Shown: positions 26,814 to 36,965 of the stretch, piece after piece
How positions within the stretch are numbered: position 1 is the first letter of the stretch
Layout of the letters: each line of letters begins with the position of its first letter
NCBI RefSeq assembly: GCF_001293685.1
Contig: NZ_BCAG01000006.1
Coordinates: forward strand, 496,001-560,000
Source: Desulfatitalea tepidiphila
Lineage (GTDB): Bacteria; Desulfobacterota; Desulfobacteria; Desulfobacterales; Desulfosarcinaceae
DNA: 64,000 nt
Direction of reading: 5' to 3'
The notes under the pieces: generated by a model
What the model was told of the DNA's origin: nothing
Database searches by the model: none
Seen by the model: the letters and a program-made list of their open reading frames with translations, nothing else
Program-made: the position numbers and the translations under genes

Positions 26814-27908
26814 ATGGGTCTGCAGCTTGAAAACCTCGACAAACTGGTCGGCCGGGAAATTTACCTGAAAGATATCCGGCTCGATCTGGCGTCAGGGACA
26901 CGCCACGTGATTCTGGGCCGAACCCTGGCCGGCAAGACGACGCTGTTGCGCATTCTGGCGGGTCTGGACAAGCCCTCCCACGGCCGCATCCTGGTGGACG
27001 GCCAAGACGTCACCGGTGTGTCGGTCCGCAAACGCAGCGTGGCCATGGTCTATCAACAGTTCATCAACTACCCATCCTTGACGGTTTTCGACAATATCGC
27101 TTCACCCCTCAAGCTGGCCGGGATCTCCAAGCAGGAGATCGACGCCCGTGTGCGCCGCACGGCCGCCATGCTGCATATCGACAATCTGCTCGACCGAATG
27201 CCCGCCGAACTGTCGGGCGGTCAGCAGCAACGCACGGCCATCGCCCGGGCCCTGGTGAAAGAAACCCAACTGCTTCTGCTCGACGAACCCCTGGTGAATC
27301 TCGACTATAAGCTGCGCGAGGAGCTGCGGGTCGAACTGCAGCAGATTTTCAAGCAACGCGATGCCATCGTGGTTTACACCACCACCGAACCGGCCGAAGC
27401 ACTGATGCTGGGCGGCAACATCGTCATCATGGACCAAGGACGAATCCTTCAGGCCGGCCCGACGGCCCAAGTCTATCGGCATCCGGCCAGCGCCCCGGTG
27501 GCGGAGATTTTTTCCGACCCGCCGATCAATTTTGTACACGGCCATGTGCGCAGCCGCCAGGCCTGGTTCGGCCGTGGGATCTCCCTGCCGTTGGCCGGAC
27601 ACCTGGCCGGCCTGACCGAGGGGGAGTACACCTTCGGGGTGCGCTGCAACCATCTTTTCCTCAAGACTTCGAATCCGGAAGACATCGAAATCAGGGCCGT
27701 GGTGGAGTTGAGTGAGATCAACGGCTCGGAGACCTTTATCCATGTGAGTTATGACGATCACAAGTTGGTGGTCCAGGACGACGGGATCCACCAGTTGAAG
27801 CTGGGCAGGGAGATTCCGGTCTACGTCAATCCCTGTCATTTTTTCGTTTTCGACGAACAGGGCCGACTGGCCGCCGCACCGGATCAGGCCTGCCACACTA
27901 AACTTTAA
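26814..27908 (+). CDS. glpS: Glycerol ABC transporter ATPase GlpS
   Basis: ABC ATPase of 364 residues, one of the two different ATPases of the glycerol importer known from rhizobia (GlpSTPQUV). Walker A is the variant GRTLAGKT, the signature is LSGGQQQR, Walker B is LLLLDEPLVNLD, and the H-loop region reads VVYTTTEPAEA with no His at the usual place. The C-terminal third is a TOBE-like domain. The ATG at 26814 has GGAG just upstream; a TTG twelve bases earlier is less likely. It is the first gene of the import operon. Confidence 0.9.
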   Translation: MGLQLENLDKLVGREIYLKDIRLDLASGTRHVILGRTLAGKTTLLRILAGLDKPSHGRILVDGQDVTGVSVRKRSVAMVYQQFINYPSLTVFDNIASPLKLAGISKQEIDARVRRTAAMLHIDNLLDRMPAELSGGQQQRTAIARALVKETQLLLLDEPLVNLDYKLREELRVELQQIFKQRDAIVVYTTTEPAEALMLGGNIVIMDQGRILQAGPTAQVYRHPASAPVAEIFSDPPINFVHGHVRSRQAWFGRGISLPLAGHLAGLTEGEYTFGVRCNHLFLKTSNPEDIEIRAVVELSEINGSETFIHVSYDDHKLVVQDDGIHQLKLGREIPVYVNPCHFFVFDEQGRLAAAPDQACHTKL

Positions 27909-27948
27909 TCTTTGACTCCCGGGGAAGCCGGGCCAGGAGCTTTTCGCC

Positions 27949-29034
27949 ATGGCGCGCATCGAGATGCAGGAGGTCGCCCATAGCTATCATGGCAATAGTC
28001 AAAACCTGGAAGACTATGCCCTCAAACGGATCCACATGACCTGGGATGATGGCGGCGCCTATGCCCTTCTGGGGCCGTCGGGATGCGGCAAAACCACCAT
28101 GCTCAACATCATCTCGGGACTGCTCGTCCCGAGTCAGGGAGCGGTCCTATACAATGGCAAAGATGTGACCGCCCTGCCCCCGGAAAAGCGCAACATCGCG
28201 CAGGTGTTCCAGTTTCCTGTCCTCTACGACACCATGACCGTGGCCGACAACCTCGCCTTTCCCCTGCGCAACCGGGGCATGGCATCCGATGCCGTCCGGG
28301 AGCGGGTGCTGGAAGTGGCCGACATGCTGGATCTCGGTGCGGTCTTGAACAAAAAGGCGGCCGGCCTCACCGCCGATGCCAAGCAGAAGATATCTCTCGG
28401 GCGCGGCCTGGTTCGCAGCGACGTGGCGGCCATTCTGTTCGACGAGCCCTTGACCGTCATCGACCCGCACCTGAAATGGCAACTGCGGCGCAAGCTCAAA
28501 GAGATACACGAACGGGCCCGAATGACCATGATCTACGTCACCCACGACCAGGTGGAGGCCATGACTTTCGCCGACCAGATCGTGGTGATGTACGAGGGTG
28601 AAGTGGTCCAGATTGGGAGTCCCGAGGCCCTGTACGAGCGACCCCAGCACAAGTTCGTCGGATACTTTATCGGCAGCCCGGGCATGAATTTCATGGCCTG
28701 CAAGGTGGACGGCGCCGTCGCCCACGTCAACGGTGCGGCCATCGCCCTGGATCCGGCCGTGGCCGAAGCGGCGCGCAACGCCTCGGGGAAGCTCGAAATC
28801 GGCATCCGCCCCATGCACCTGGAGGTGCACGGCACCCCGATGGCCGATGCCGTTCCGGCCGCAGTCAGTTTCGTTGAAGATCATGGCAACTGCCGGATCG
28901 TCAGCCTGGCCCTGGACGGCCAGACCCTGCGCGCAAGGATCCCCGAAGGGCAAAGCGTGCCCGACGACAAGGCCTGGCTGCGTTTTCCACCCCAGTGGAC
29001 GCGGCTGTTCGCCAATGAACGGCTGGTCGCATAG
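27949..29034 (+). CDS. glpT: Glycerol ABC transporter ATPase GlpT
   Basis: Second ABC ATPase, 361 residues. Walker A is canonical (GPSGCGKTT), Walker B is AILFDEPLTVIDP and the H-loop is YVTHDQVEAM, but the signature LSGGQ is replaced by LTADAKQKIS. With GlpS, which keeps LSGGQ but has an altered Walker A and H-loop, it would form a heterodimer with one normal and one degenerate nucleotide site. A TOBE-like C-terminal domain follows. This glpT is an ATPase, unrelated to the E. coli glycerol-3-phosphate permease of the same name. Confidence 0.9.
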   Translation: MARIEMQEVAHSYHGNSQNLEDYALKRIHMTWDDGGAYALLGPSGCGKTTMLNIISGLLVPSQGAVLYNGKDVTALPPEKRNIAQVFQFPVLYDTMTVADNLAFPLRNRGMASDAVRERVLEVADMLDLGAVLNKKAAGLTADAKQKISLGRGLVRSDVAAILFDEPLTVIDPHLKWQLRRKLKEIHERARMTMIYVTHDQVEAMTFADQIVVMYEGEVVQIGSPEALYERPQHKFVGYFIGSPGMNFMACKVDGAVAHVNGAAIALDPAVAEAARNASGKLEIGIRPMHLEVHGTPMADAVPAAVSFVEDHGNCRIVSLALDGQTLRARIPEGQSVPDDKAWLRFPPQWTRLFANERLVA

Positions 29035-29050
29035 GCAAGGGAGTCATTCG

Positions 29051-29931
29051 ATGGAAAAGTGGGAAAACAACCGGGCCTGGTTTCTGGTGTTGCCGGTCTT
29101 CGTGGTGGTGGCCTTCAGCGCCATCATACCCCTGATGACCGTGGTCAACTACTCGATCCAGGATATCTTCGGCCCCGGCAACGCAGTCTTCGTGGGCACC
29201 GAGTGGTTCGAAGAGATGCTCACCGACAGCCGCCTTCACGATGCCCTGTGGCGCCAGTTCATCTTCTCGGGCCTGGTGCTGCTCATCGAAATTCCGCTGG
29301 GCATCCTCATCGCCCTGGCCATGCCCAAGAAAGGCTGGGGCGTATCGGCCAGCCTGATCACCCTGGCCGTCCCCCTGCTCATCCCCTGGAACGTCATCGG
29401 TACCATCTGGATCATCTTCACCCGGCCGGATATCGGCCTGTTCGGGGTGGGTATCAACAGCCTGAATCTTCTCGACGTGCCCTTCGATCACACGGCCCGG
29501 CCGTCGTTCGCCTGGATCACCCTGATGGCCATGGAGGTATGGCACTGGACTCCCCTGGTGGCCCTGCTCTGCTATGCCGGCCTGCGCGCGATTCCCGAAG
29601 CCTACTACCAGGCCGCCAAGATCGACGGCGCCTCGGCCTGGTCGGTGTTCCGCTACATCCAACTGCCCAAGATGCGCGGCGTGCTCACCATCGCCGTGCT
29701 GCTCAGGTGGATGGACAGCTTTCTCATCTATGCCGAGCCGTTCGCACTGACCGGCGGCGGCCCGGGCAACTCGACCACCTTTTTGTCGATCTATCTCGTC
29801 AAGCTGGCCACCGGCCAGTTCGACCTCGGACCGGCGGCCGCCTTTTCCCTGATCTATTTTCTCATCGTCCTGCTGTTCAGCTTCATCTTCTACCAGGCCC
29901 TGCTCAACGTCGGTAAAGGAGAAAAAATCGC

Positions 29932-29935
<4 letters not shown>
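29051..29935 (+). CDS. glpP: Glycerol ABC transporter permease GlpP
   Basis: MalF-type inner-membrane permease of 294 residues with six predicted helices. The EAA loop is IPEAYYQAAKIDGASAWSVF, the site that docks on the ATPases. The start at 29051 has GGGAG upstream, 16 bases after glpT. The stop overlaps the glpQ start by four bases (ATGA). Confidence 0.92.
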
Positions 29936-30735
<800 letters not shown>

Positions 30736-30747
30736 AGGAGGCGCCGC

Positions 30748-31026
30748 ATGAGTCTGGAATGGATGTATTGGACGGTTCCCACGGCCATTTTCTTTATCGC
30801 CATCTTTCTGATGATCGCCGGCATGCTGGTCTGGGAGTTGGTTTCGCCCACCATCGAACGGCGCGGCTTTCTCAGGGTCCCCACGACGCGCGGAACGCGT
30901 TTTTTTATCGGCCTGCTGGGCACCGCCTATATCCACCTGGCCTGGATCGGTCTGACGGACTGGTCTTTGTGGCCGGCGCTGCCCGTTTCGGCCGTATGGG
31001 TGTTTATCGTGATGCGCTGGGGATAA
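30748..31026 (+). CDS. glpU: Small membrane protein GlpU (DUF2160)
   Basis: Protein of 92 residues with two or three hydrophobic segments (IFFIAIFLMIAGMLVWELV, FFIGLLGTAYIHLAWIGL, ALPVSAVWVFIVM). It matches the DUF2160 family that accompanies glycerol ABC importers at this position. AAAGGAGG precedes the ATG. Its function in transport is not known. Confidence 0.85.
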   Translation: MSLEWMYWTVPTAIFFIAIFLMIAGMLVWELVSPTIERRGFLRVPTTRGTRFFIGLLGTAYIHLAWIGLTDWSLWPALPVSAVWVFIVMRWG

Positions 31027-31166
31027 TCGACGCATGAGAAACCAAAAGGAGACAATCCCCTGACCCAACCCGGACGTGTGTCTATCATGGGGCGGCCAAA
31101 GCCTTCACGCCCCGGATAACGTCCAGAACCCAAACCCCACCCCTGAAGGCAAAAAGGAGGAGGCTC

Positions 31167-32897
31167 ATGAAAGGCAAGTTGAAGAAGTCGACGTTCATCG
31201 GCGTCGCGCTGGCCGTCATGCTCGCCCTGGCCGCTGGTCCGGCCTGCGCGGATATGGCTGCCGCCAAGAAGTGGGTTGATTCGGAGTTCCAGCCCTCGAC
31301 CCTGACCAAGGATCAGCAGCTCAAAGAGATGGAATGGTTCATAAAGGCGTCCAAGCCGTTCAAAGGCATGAACATCAAGGTCGTCTCGGAAACCATTCCG
31401 ACGCACGAATACGAAGCCAAGGTATTGGCCAAGGCCTTCGAAGAGATCACCGGCATCAAAGTCTCGTTCGACCTGATCCAGGAAGGCGATGTGATCGAAA
31501 AGCTCCAGACCCAGTGGGCGTCCGGACAAAACATCTACGATGCCTGGATCAATGATTCCGATCTGATCGGGACCCACGCCCGCTATGGCTACGTGGTGCC
31601 CCTGTCCGACTTCATGAAAGGCGAAGGCAAGGATGTGACCCTGCCGACCCTGGATGTGGACGACTTCATGGGCAAGTCCTTCACCACCGGACCCGACGGC
31701 AAACTCTACCAGCTGCCCGACCAGCAATTCGCCAACCTCTACTGGTTCCGCTACGACTGGTTCAAACGGGACGATTTCAAAAAACAGTTCAAGGAGATTT
31801 ACGGCTATGAATTGGGCGTGCCGGTCAACTGGTCGGCCTACGAAGACATTGCCGAATTCTTTACCGAGCATGTCCGTGAAATCGACGGCAAGGCCGTGTT
31901 CGGCCACAACGACTATGGCAAGAAGGCACCGGATTTGGGCTGGCGCTTCACCGACGCCTGGCTCTCCATGGCCGGGGCCGGCGACAAGGGCATTCCCAAC
32001 GGGTTGCCGGTGGACGAATGGGGCATCCGCATGGAAGGGTGCCGCCCGGTGGGCGCCACCGTGGCCCGCGGCGGTGCGGCCAACGGACCGGCAGCCAAGT
32101 ACTCCCTGCGCAAGTACATGGAGTGGCTGAGGAAATACGCCCCTCCGGGCAGTCTCGGCATGGATTTTTACACCTACCTGCCCTTTCTGGCCAACGGCAG
32201 CGTGGCCCAGCAGATATTCTGGTACACCGCGTTCCTGCCCAGCATGGTCGAACCGGGGCCCACGGTCAACGCGGACGGCACCCCCAAATGGCGCATGGCC
32301 CCGTCGCCCCATGGCCCCTATTGGGAAGAGGGCATGAAACTGGGGTATCAGGACTGCGGTTCCTGGACCTTCATGAAGAGCACGCCGCTGGAACGCCGCA
32401 AGGCCGCCTGGCTTTTCGCCCAGTTCTGCGTGGCCAAGACCACCTCGCTTAAAAAGGCCCATGTGGGTTTGACGCCCATCCGCGACAGCGACATTCGTCA
32501 TGCTTCCTTCACCGAGCGCGCCCCCAAACTCGGCGGCCTGGTGGAGTTCTATCGCAGCCCGGCCCGTGTGGCATGGAGCCCGACGGGCGTCAACGTGCCC
32601 GACTATCCGAAATTGGCCCAGCTGTGGTGGCAGAACATCGGCGAGGCCGTTTCCGGTGAAGTGACGGTGGACACGGCCATGGACAACCTGGCCAAGGAGA
32701 TGGACCGCGTGCTCGAGCGCATCGCCCGCTCCAAGACCCAGGGCGAGTGCGGCCCCCAACTCAACCCTGAAAAAGACGAAGCCTACTGGCTGAACCAACC
32801 CGGATCACCCAAGGCCAAAGTGAATGAGAAGCCCAAGGGCGAGACGGTCGACTACGACAAACTCATCCAAGCCTGGCGGGAAGGTCGTGTGAAATAA
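31167..32897 (+). CDS. glpV: Glycerol ABC transporter substrate-binding protein
   Basis: Periplasmic solute-binding protein of 576 residues, the large size typical of GlpV. The signal peptide (KLKKSTFIGVALAVMLALAA, cleavage near CADM) is followed by an extracellular binding-protein family 1 fold. Tryptophan- and tyrosine-rich segments (ANLYWFRYDWF, SAKYSLRKY-like region) could line the ligand cleft. A strong AAAGGAGGAGG site precedes the ATG. It is the last gene of the operon and a terminator follows. Confidence 0.92.
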   Translation: MKGKLKKSTFIGVALAVMLALAAGPACADMAAAKKWVDSEFQPSTLTKDQQLKEMEWFIKASKPFKGMNIKVVSETIPTHEYEAKVLAKAFEEITGIKVSFDLIQEGDVIEKLQTQWASGQNIYDAWINDSDLIGTHARYGYVVPLSDFMKGEGKDVTLPTLDVDDFMGKSFTTGPDGKLYQLPDQQFANLYWFRYDWFKRDDFKKQFKEIYGYELGVPVNWSAYEDIAEFFTEHVREIDGKAVFGHNDYGKKAPDLGWRFTDAWLSMAGAGDKGIPNGLPVDEWGIRMEGCRPVGATVARGGAANGPAAKYSLRKYMEWLRKYAPPGSLGMDFYTYLPFLANGSVAQQIFWYTAFLPSMVEPGPTVNADGTPKWRMAPSPHGPYWEEGMKLGYQDCGSWTFMKSTPLERRKAAWLFAQFCVAKTTSLKKAHVGLTPIRDSDIRHASFTERAPKLGGLVEFYRSPARVAWSPTGVNVPDYPKLAQLWWQNIGEAVSGEVTVDTAMDNLAKEMDRVLERIARSKTQGECGPQLNPEKDEAYWLNQPGSPKAKVNEKPKGETVDYDKLIQAWREGRVK

Positions 32898-32928
32898 CAC
32901 CGACTTCTTAAAAGCCTGCATGTCAAAC

Positions 32929-32969
32929 ACCGCGGCGCACTGCTTTCGGGCAGGGCGCCGCTGGTTTTT
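32929..32969 (+). terminator. Intrinsic terminator after glpV
   Basis: A stem GCGGCGC/GCGCCGC continued by CTGC/GCAG across an A-G mismatch, plus outer ACC/GGT with a bulged T, is followed by TTTTT. It lies 31 bases after the glpV stop and closes the import operon. Confidence 0.8.
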
Positions 32970-33035
32970 AAGCGATAGGGAGTTCAAACACTTTCCAGCC
33001 TTGCGCATCCTTTCCGAAACTCTTCCATAAAAATT

Positions 33036-33830
33036 TTATTTCCGGTACTTGGCAAAATCCGGCTTCCGTTTTTCCATAAAAGCGTTTTTACCTTCCACCG
33101 ACTCGTCCGTGCCGTAAAACATGCTCAGGCCGCCAACGCCCAAATGGGTGATGCCTGTCACACCGTCCGTTTCCGCGTGAAAAGCGTACTTGAGCATTTT
33201 GAGGGCCGTGGGACTTTTTTCGAGCAGGTCCGCACACCATTTAGCGACCTCTTCGTCCAGCTGGTCATAGGGGACCACGGCATTGACCAAGCCCATTTCG
33301 AGCGCCTCTTTGGCCGTGTAGAGCCGGCACATGTACCAGATCTCTTTTGCCTTCTTCAACCCCACACACCGGACCAGATCGCCTGTACCGTAACCGGGGT
33401 CGAAACTGCCGACCTTGGGTCCAGCCTGGCCCAGCTTGGCAGTTTCGGCCGCGATGGAAAGGTCGCAAACCACCTGGAAGACGTGTCCTCCGCCGATGGC
33501 AAATCCGTTGACCCTGGCAATGACCGGCTTGGGGATGGTCCGGATCAGGCTGGAAACCGTCTGCCAACCGACTTCCACCGGCAATGCCGCCAGGGTGCCC
33601 GCATAGCCGCTCTTGTCCCGGATCGACTGATCGCCACCGGTGCAAAAGGCTTTCTCGCCGGCGCCGGTGAACACCACCACCCCCACGGTGTTGTCCACCC
33701 AGGCATCCGTGAGGGCCTGATTCAACTCCAGGAGTGTCAGAGAAGTACAGGCATTGTATTTTTGGGGTCGATTGATCGTGATTTTGGCGACGCCGTCTTT
33801 TTTTTCATAAATGACTTCTTCGAAATTCAT
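33036..33830 (-). CDS. badI: 2-ketocyclohexanecarboxyl-CoA hydrolase (BadI-like)
   Basis: Crotonase-fold protein of 264 residues closely matching BadI of Rhodopseudomonas, which opens the ring of 2-ketocyclohexanecarboxyl-CoA to pimelyl-CoA. Shared blocks include FCTGGDQS, KPVIARVNGFAIGGG, VGSFDPGYGTGDLVR, KEIWYMCRLY and the C-terminal TDESVEGKNAFMEKRKPDF. The related MenB naphthoyl-CoA synthase has a similar fold but different N and C termini. AAGGAGG precedes the ATG at 33830. It is the last gene of the iclR-badH-dehydrogenase-badI unit. Confidence 0.85.
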   Translation of the reverse strand: MNFEEVIYEKKDGVAKITINRPQKYNACTSLTLLELNQALTDAWVDNTVGVVVFTGAGEKAFCTGGDQSIRDKSGYAGTLAALPVEVGWQTVSSLIRTIPKPVIARVNGFAIGGGHVFQVVCDLSIAAETAKLGQAGPKVGSFDPGYGTGDLVRCVGLKKAKEIWYMCRLYTAKEALEMGLVNAVVPYDQLDEEVAKWCADLLEKSPTALKMLKYAFHAETDGVTGITHLGVGGLSMFYGTDESVEGKNAFMEKRKPDFAKYRK

Positions 33831-33890
33831 GTTGTCCTCCTTGTCGAATCCCAGTGGTCCGGCTTTTTCGAGTTGCGCCAAACGTCCGGG

Positions 33891-35051
33891 CTATCGGTAA
33901 TTGTAGGGAAGAAATTCCCGGCCCATCATTTCACGCTGCACCACCAGCTTGGAAACCTGCGAGGTCCCATCCGCAATTTCGATGGCAAGCACATCTCTCA
34001 GGCGCTGCTCGAGGGGGTATTCCTTCGTATACCCGTAATGCCCATGCAGCGTGATGCAGTCCCGGATGGCGTTGGTGGAGAACCGCGGGGCCATCCACTT
34101 GACCATTCCGGCCTCCTTGGTGCTCGATTGTCCCTGGTCGCGCAGCCACAATGCTTTGTAACACAGCAGTCGCACCGCTTCCAGGAGGCTGAAATGCTCG
34201 ATGATCGGAAATGATACCGCTTCGAAAGTGGCCAGGGGTCGTCCGAAGGCCGTACGCCCCTTGACATGCGCCATGGTTTCCTGGAGCGACACGAGGGCCG
34301 GCGCTATGGCTTCCAGACAAAGAAAGATGCGGCTGATGTCGAATCCGCGCATGGCCAGCCGAAACCCCCTGCCCTCCTCGCCGATCCGATAACTTTCCGG
34401 TATCTCAACATTTTGCAGGAACAGCGAGCCCCGGACAATGGCATTGCATCCGAGATCCTCATAGGCTTGCGTGGACATGCCGGGAAGATTACAGGGAACG
34501 ACAAAACAACTGACCCCCCTGGCATCATGGCCGGGTGTGGTCCGGGCAAACACCAGCGCGAAATCGGCATCCATAATCGCCGTGATGCCGGATTTCTCCC
34601 CGTTTAAAACATAGGCATCGCCTTTTCTTACCGCGCTGGTCTGAAGCGCGCCGGCATCAGTCCCGCTTCCCGGCTCGGTCAAACAGAAGGCGCAGACCTG
34701 TTCACCGGCCAGAAAGGGATCGAGAAACGCCTTTTGTACTGACCTGCTTCCTTGCTCCAGAAGACCCGCACACAGGTGGCCGGCCACCTGTGTCGACATG
34801 GGAAGGCTGCAATCTCCCCGGGAAAGCTCTTCGCACACAAGTCCCTCGGTGACGTATGATTCGCCGAGCCCCCCCAATTCTTGACTGACCGATACGCCGA
34901 TATAGCCGAGGTCACCCATTTTCTTGACCAGTTCACGGGGATATTTCCTCTCCCTGTCCCACTGGCTGTACCTTGGCGCAAGTTCTTCCTGGGCAAACCG
35001 CCGGACCTCCTTTTGAATCAATTTTTGCTCTTTGCTGAAATCAAAATCCAT
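33891..35051 (-). CDS. Acyl-CoA dehydrogenase, probable alicyclic acyl-CoA substrate
   Basis: FAD acyl-CoA dehydrogenase of 386 residues: CLTEPGSGTDAGALQT, GRTAFGRPLATFEAV, and TLHGHYGYTKEYPLEQRLRDV. At the position of the usual catalytic Glu (Y-E-G-T-S in medium-chain enzymes) it has D361 (IADGTSQ). An Asp base is reported for cyclohexanecarboxyl-CoA and cyclohexene-carboxyl-CoA dehydrogenases of anaerobes. With badH and badI beside it, cyclohexanecarboxyl-CoA or its 1-ene product is the likely substrate. Electrons would go to ETF. Confidence 0.82.
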   Translation of the reverse strand: MDFDFSKEQKLIQKEVRRFAQEELAPRYSQWDRERKYPRELVKKMGDLGYIGVSVSQELGGLGESYVTEGLVCEELSRGDCSLPMSTQVAGHLCAGLLEQGSRSVQKAFLDPFLAGEQVCAFCLTEPGSGTDAGALQTSAVRKGDAYVLNGEKSGITAIMDADFALVFARTTPGHDARGVSCFVVPCNLPGMSTQAYEDLGCNAIVRGSLFLQNVEIPESYRIGEEGRGFRLAMRGFDISRIFLCLEAIAPALVSLQETMAHVKGRTAFGRPLATFEAVSFPIIEHFSLLEAVRLLCYKALWLRDQGQSSTKEAGMVKWMAPRFSTNAIRDCITLHGHYGYTKEYPLEQRLRDVLAIEIADGTSQVSKLVVQREMMGREFLPYNYR

Positions 35052-35079
35052 GACAGGCCTCTATATACTTGGATGGACA

Positions 35080-35844
35080 TTAGCTCATGGTCAAGCCGCC
35101 GCTGACGCTCAAGGTTTGACCGGTGATAAAATCCGCCTCTCTGGAAGCCAGAAAAACCACCGCGGCGCCAATCTCTTCCGGCGTTCCGGTCCGGCCCAGA
35201 GGAATGATCTTATCCATTTTGGACAATACTTTTGTCGCAAACTCGCTTTCCTGCTTCATCTGCTGAGTCAGCGGGGTATCCGTAGGTCCGGGACATATCA
35301 CGTTGACCGTAATCTGATTCCTGGCGACTTCCCTGGCCAAAGACTTGCTGAAGGCGATGATGGCGGCCTTGGCACCTGCATACACGGCTTCACCGCTGCT
35401 CCCGACCCGGGCGGCATCGGATCCGATGTTGATGATTTTGCCATGCTTCCTTTCGATCATGTCTGGGACCACCGAATAGACACAATTGAGCACCCCTTTG
35501 TAATTGATGTCGATCACTTTATCCCAGAACTCGGGCGTTGTTTTGACAAAGGGGATCATACGGTCCCAGCCGGCGTTGTTGACCAGGATATCCACTGGGC
35601 CGAACTGTTCCTTGATCTCAGTAACCGCTTTCTTGACCTTTTCGATGTCCGTGATGTCGGCTTGCACGGCCATTGCCCTCCCAAATTCCTTATCGATGAG
35701 ATCGGCTGTCTGCTTAGCGACGGCTTCGTCAATGTCGGCAATGGCGACATTGGCGCCCTGCTGGGCCAATGCAACAGAAATGGCTTTCCCGATCCCCTGG
35801 GCGCCTCCGGTCACCAATGCTGTTTTGTTGGTTAGTTCGAACAT
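35080..35844 (-). CDS. badH: 2-hydroxycyclohexanecarboxyl-CoA dehydrogenase (BadH-like)
   Basis: Short-chain dehydrogenase of 254 residues with cofactor loop TGGAQGIG, NNAGW, and the catalytic YAGAK. It shares with BadH the long block NIGSDAARVGSSGEAVYAG, the ICPGPTDTPL loop and the end FITGQTLSVSGGLTM. It oxidises 2-hydroxycyclohexanecarboxyl-CoA to the 2-keto ester that BadI hydrolyses. AAGGAGGGG precedes the ATG. It follows iclR by 21 bases. Confidence 0.85.
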   Translation of the reverse strand: MFELTNKTALVTGGAQGIGKAISVALAQQGANVAIADIDEAVAKQTADLIDKEFGRAMAVQADITDIEKVKKAVTEIKEQFGPVDILVNNAGWDRMIPFVKTTPEFWDKVIDINYKGVLNCVYSVVPDMIERKHGKIINIGSDAARVGSSGEAVYAGAKAAIIAFSKSLAREVARNQITVNVICPGPTDTPLTQQMKQESEFATKVLSKMDKIIPLGRTGTPEEIGAAVVFLASREADFITGQTLSVSGGLTMS

Positions 35845-35865
35845 TTGCCCCTCCTTATTTTAAAA

Positions 35866-36663
35866 TCATGGGTTGGATACATATCCCAGTTCTGCGGATG
35901 TCTTTTCCGCCGCCTCACGCACCATCCGGCCATACGTGTCCAGATCGTCGAGTTCAAAACTGAAAACAGCTGCCGACAGCCCGATACAGCCCACGTGCTT
36001 GCCAGTTGAATTAAAAACAGGGGCGGCAACCCGTCGCACGCCTTCCCGCAACTCCTGATCTTCGAAACCATAGCCGCGCGCTTGCGTTTCCTGGATCTCT
36101 TGTTCGAGACGCGCCATGTCCGTGATCGTATGTTGGGTCATTGCCGGCAGTCCGATTTTTTTCAGAACACGCCGCCGCTTATCCGGATCCATCAAAGCCA
36201 GATAAACCTTTCCAACGCTGACCGCGTGCAGATAGGGAATCACGCTGCCAACTCGGGAATACAATGAGATCTCCTCGGTGCCGCGAATCTGTTCGAGCAA
36301 TATCAGTTGATCCCGGTCAAGGCTTGACAACTCGATGGTCTTGCCCGTTTTTTGCGACAACGCCTTCATCGATTTCCAGGCCGCGGTGCGAAGCTCGAAT
36401 TTGTCGGGCAACCCGTGACCGAGATATAGGAATTTGAGCCCGATTCTGTAGAGCCCTCTCCGGCTGGACTTGTCCAGAAAGCCCCGAATGCACAGGGTGT
36501 TGAGAATTCGAATCAAGGATTGGCGTGGGATATCGACGTTGTCCATGATCTCGGAAAACGATAGCTCCCGTTGAGAAGATGAAATGAATTCCATCACATC
36601 GATCGCGCGATGAATCGCCGTGACAGTGTTATGGTTGTCATTTTGGCCCATTGTGTGTCCCAT
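35866..36663 (-). CDS. IclR-family transcriptional regulator
   Basis: Regulator of 265 residues from the ATG at 36663: an N-terminal winged helix (AIDVMEFISSSQRELSFSEI, PRQSLIRILNTL) and a C-terminal IclR effector domain (AVSVGKVYLALM, ARGYGFEDQELREGVRRVAAPVF). It is the first gene of the operon with badH, the dehydrogenase and badI, so it should sense an alicyclic acid or its CoA ester. Two further ATGs lie at 36705 and 36651; the upstream one would run through the probable operator. Confidence 0.88.
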   Translation of the reverse strand: MGHTMGQNDNHNTVTAIHRAIDVMEFISSSQRELSFSEIMDNVDIPRQSLIRILNTLCIRGFLDKSSRRGLYRIGLKFLYLGHGLPDKFELRTAAWKSMKALSQKTGKTIELSSLDRDQLILLEQIRGTEEISLYSRVGSVIPYLHAVSVGKVYLALMDPDKRRRVLKKIGLPAMTQHTITDMARLEQEIQETQARGYGFEDQELREGVRRVAAPVFNSTGKHVGCIGLSAAVFSFELDDLDTYGRMVREAAEKTSAELGYVSNP

Positions 36664-36678
36664 TGGTGGTTTCAGTTT

Positions 36679-36713
36679 TACCATATATGATTTTTTAAAT
36701 ACCATATTTGGTA
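36679..36713. promoter_or_regulatory. Candidate IclR-type operator / promoter
   Basis: Contains the inverted repeat TACCA-TATT-TGGTA (36700-36713) and, 21 bases away, a direct copy of its half TACCATAT (36679-36686) in AT-rich DNA just upstream of the iclR start. Autoregulation of the operon is likely. Confidence 0.5.
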
Positions 36714-36965
36714 CTTATGAGCGTTGTTTGCCATTGTCAAGAAAAAGATCAATGGCCTCTCATTTTACAGGTACTCGCACCAACCCGCATGAGGGGCGAC
36801 TCACCCGAGCCATGCACTTGCGACCCGTTTTCGAGATTTGTCTACGCAAAGGTCTTTAAAGAAGAGTTGCTCATTTCTGGAGCCGAGAGGAAGGCAGCGT
36901 GAATTCCGCTGAATCTATGATTGGATCAGAACGCCGATATAGGGCTAATGGGTCATTCGTGGATA

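Noticed and set aside
30927-32798. A 623-codon frame opposite glpV
   Set aside because: Antisense to a gene with signal peptide, strong ribosome-binding site and operon context.
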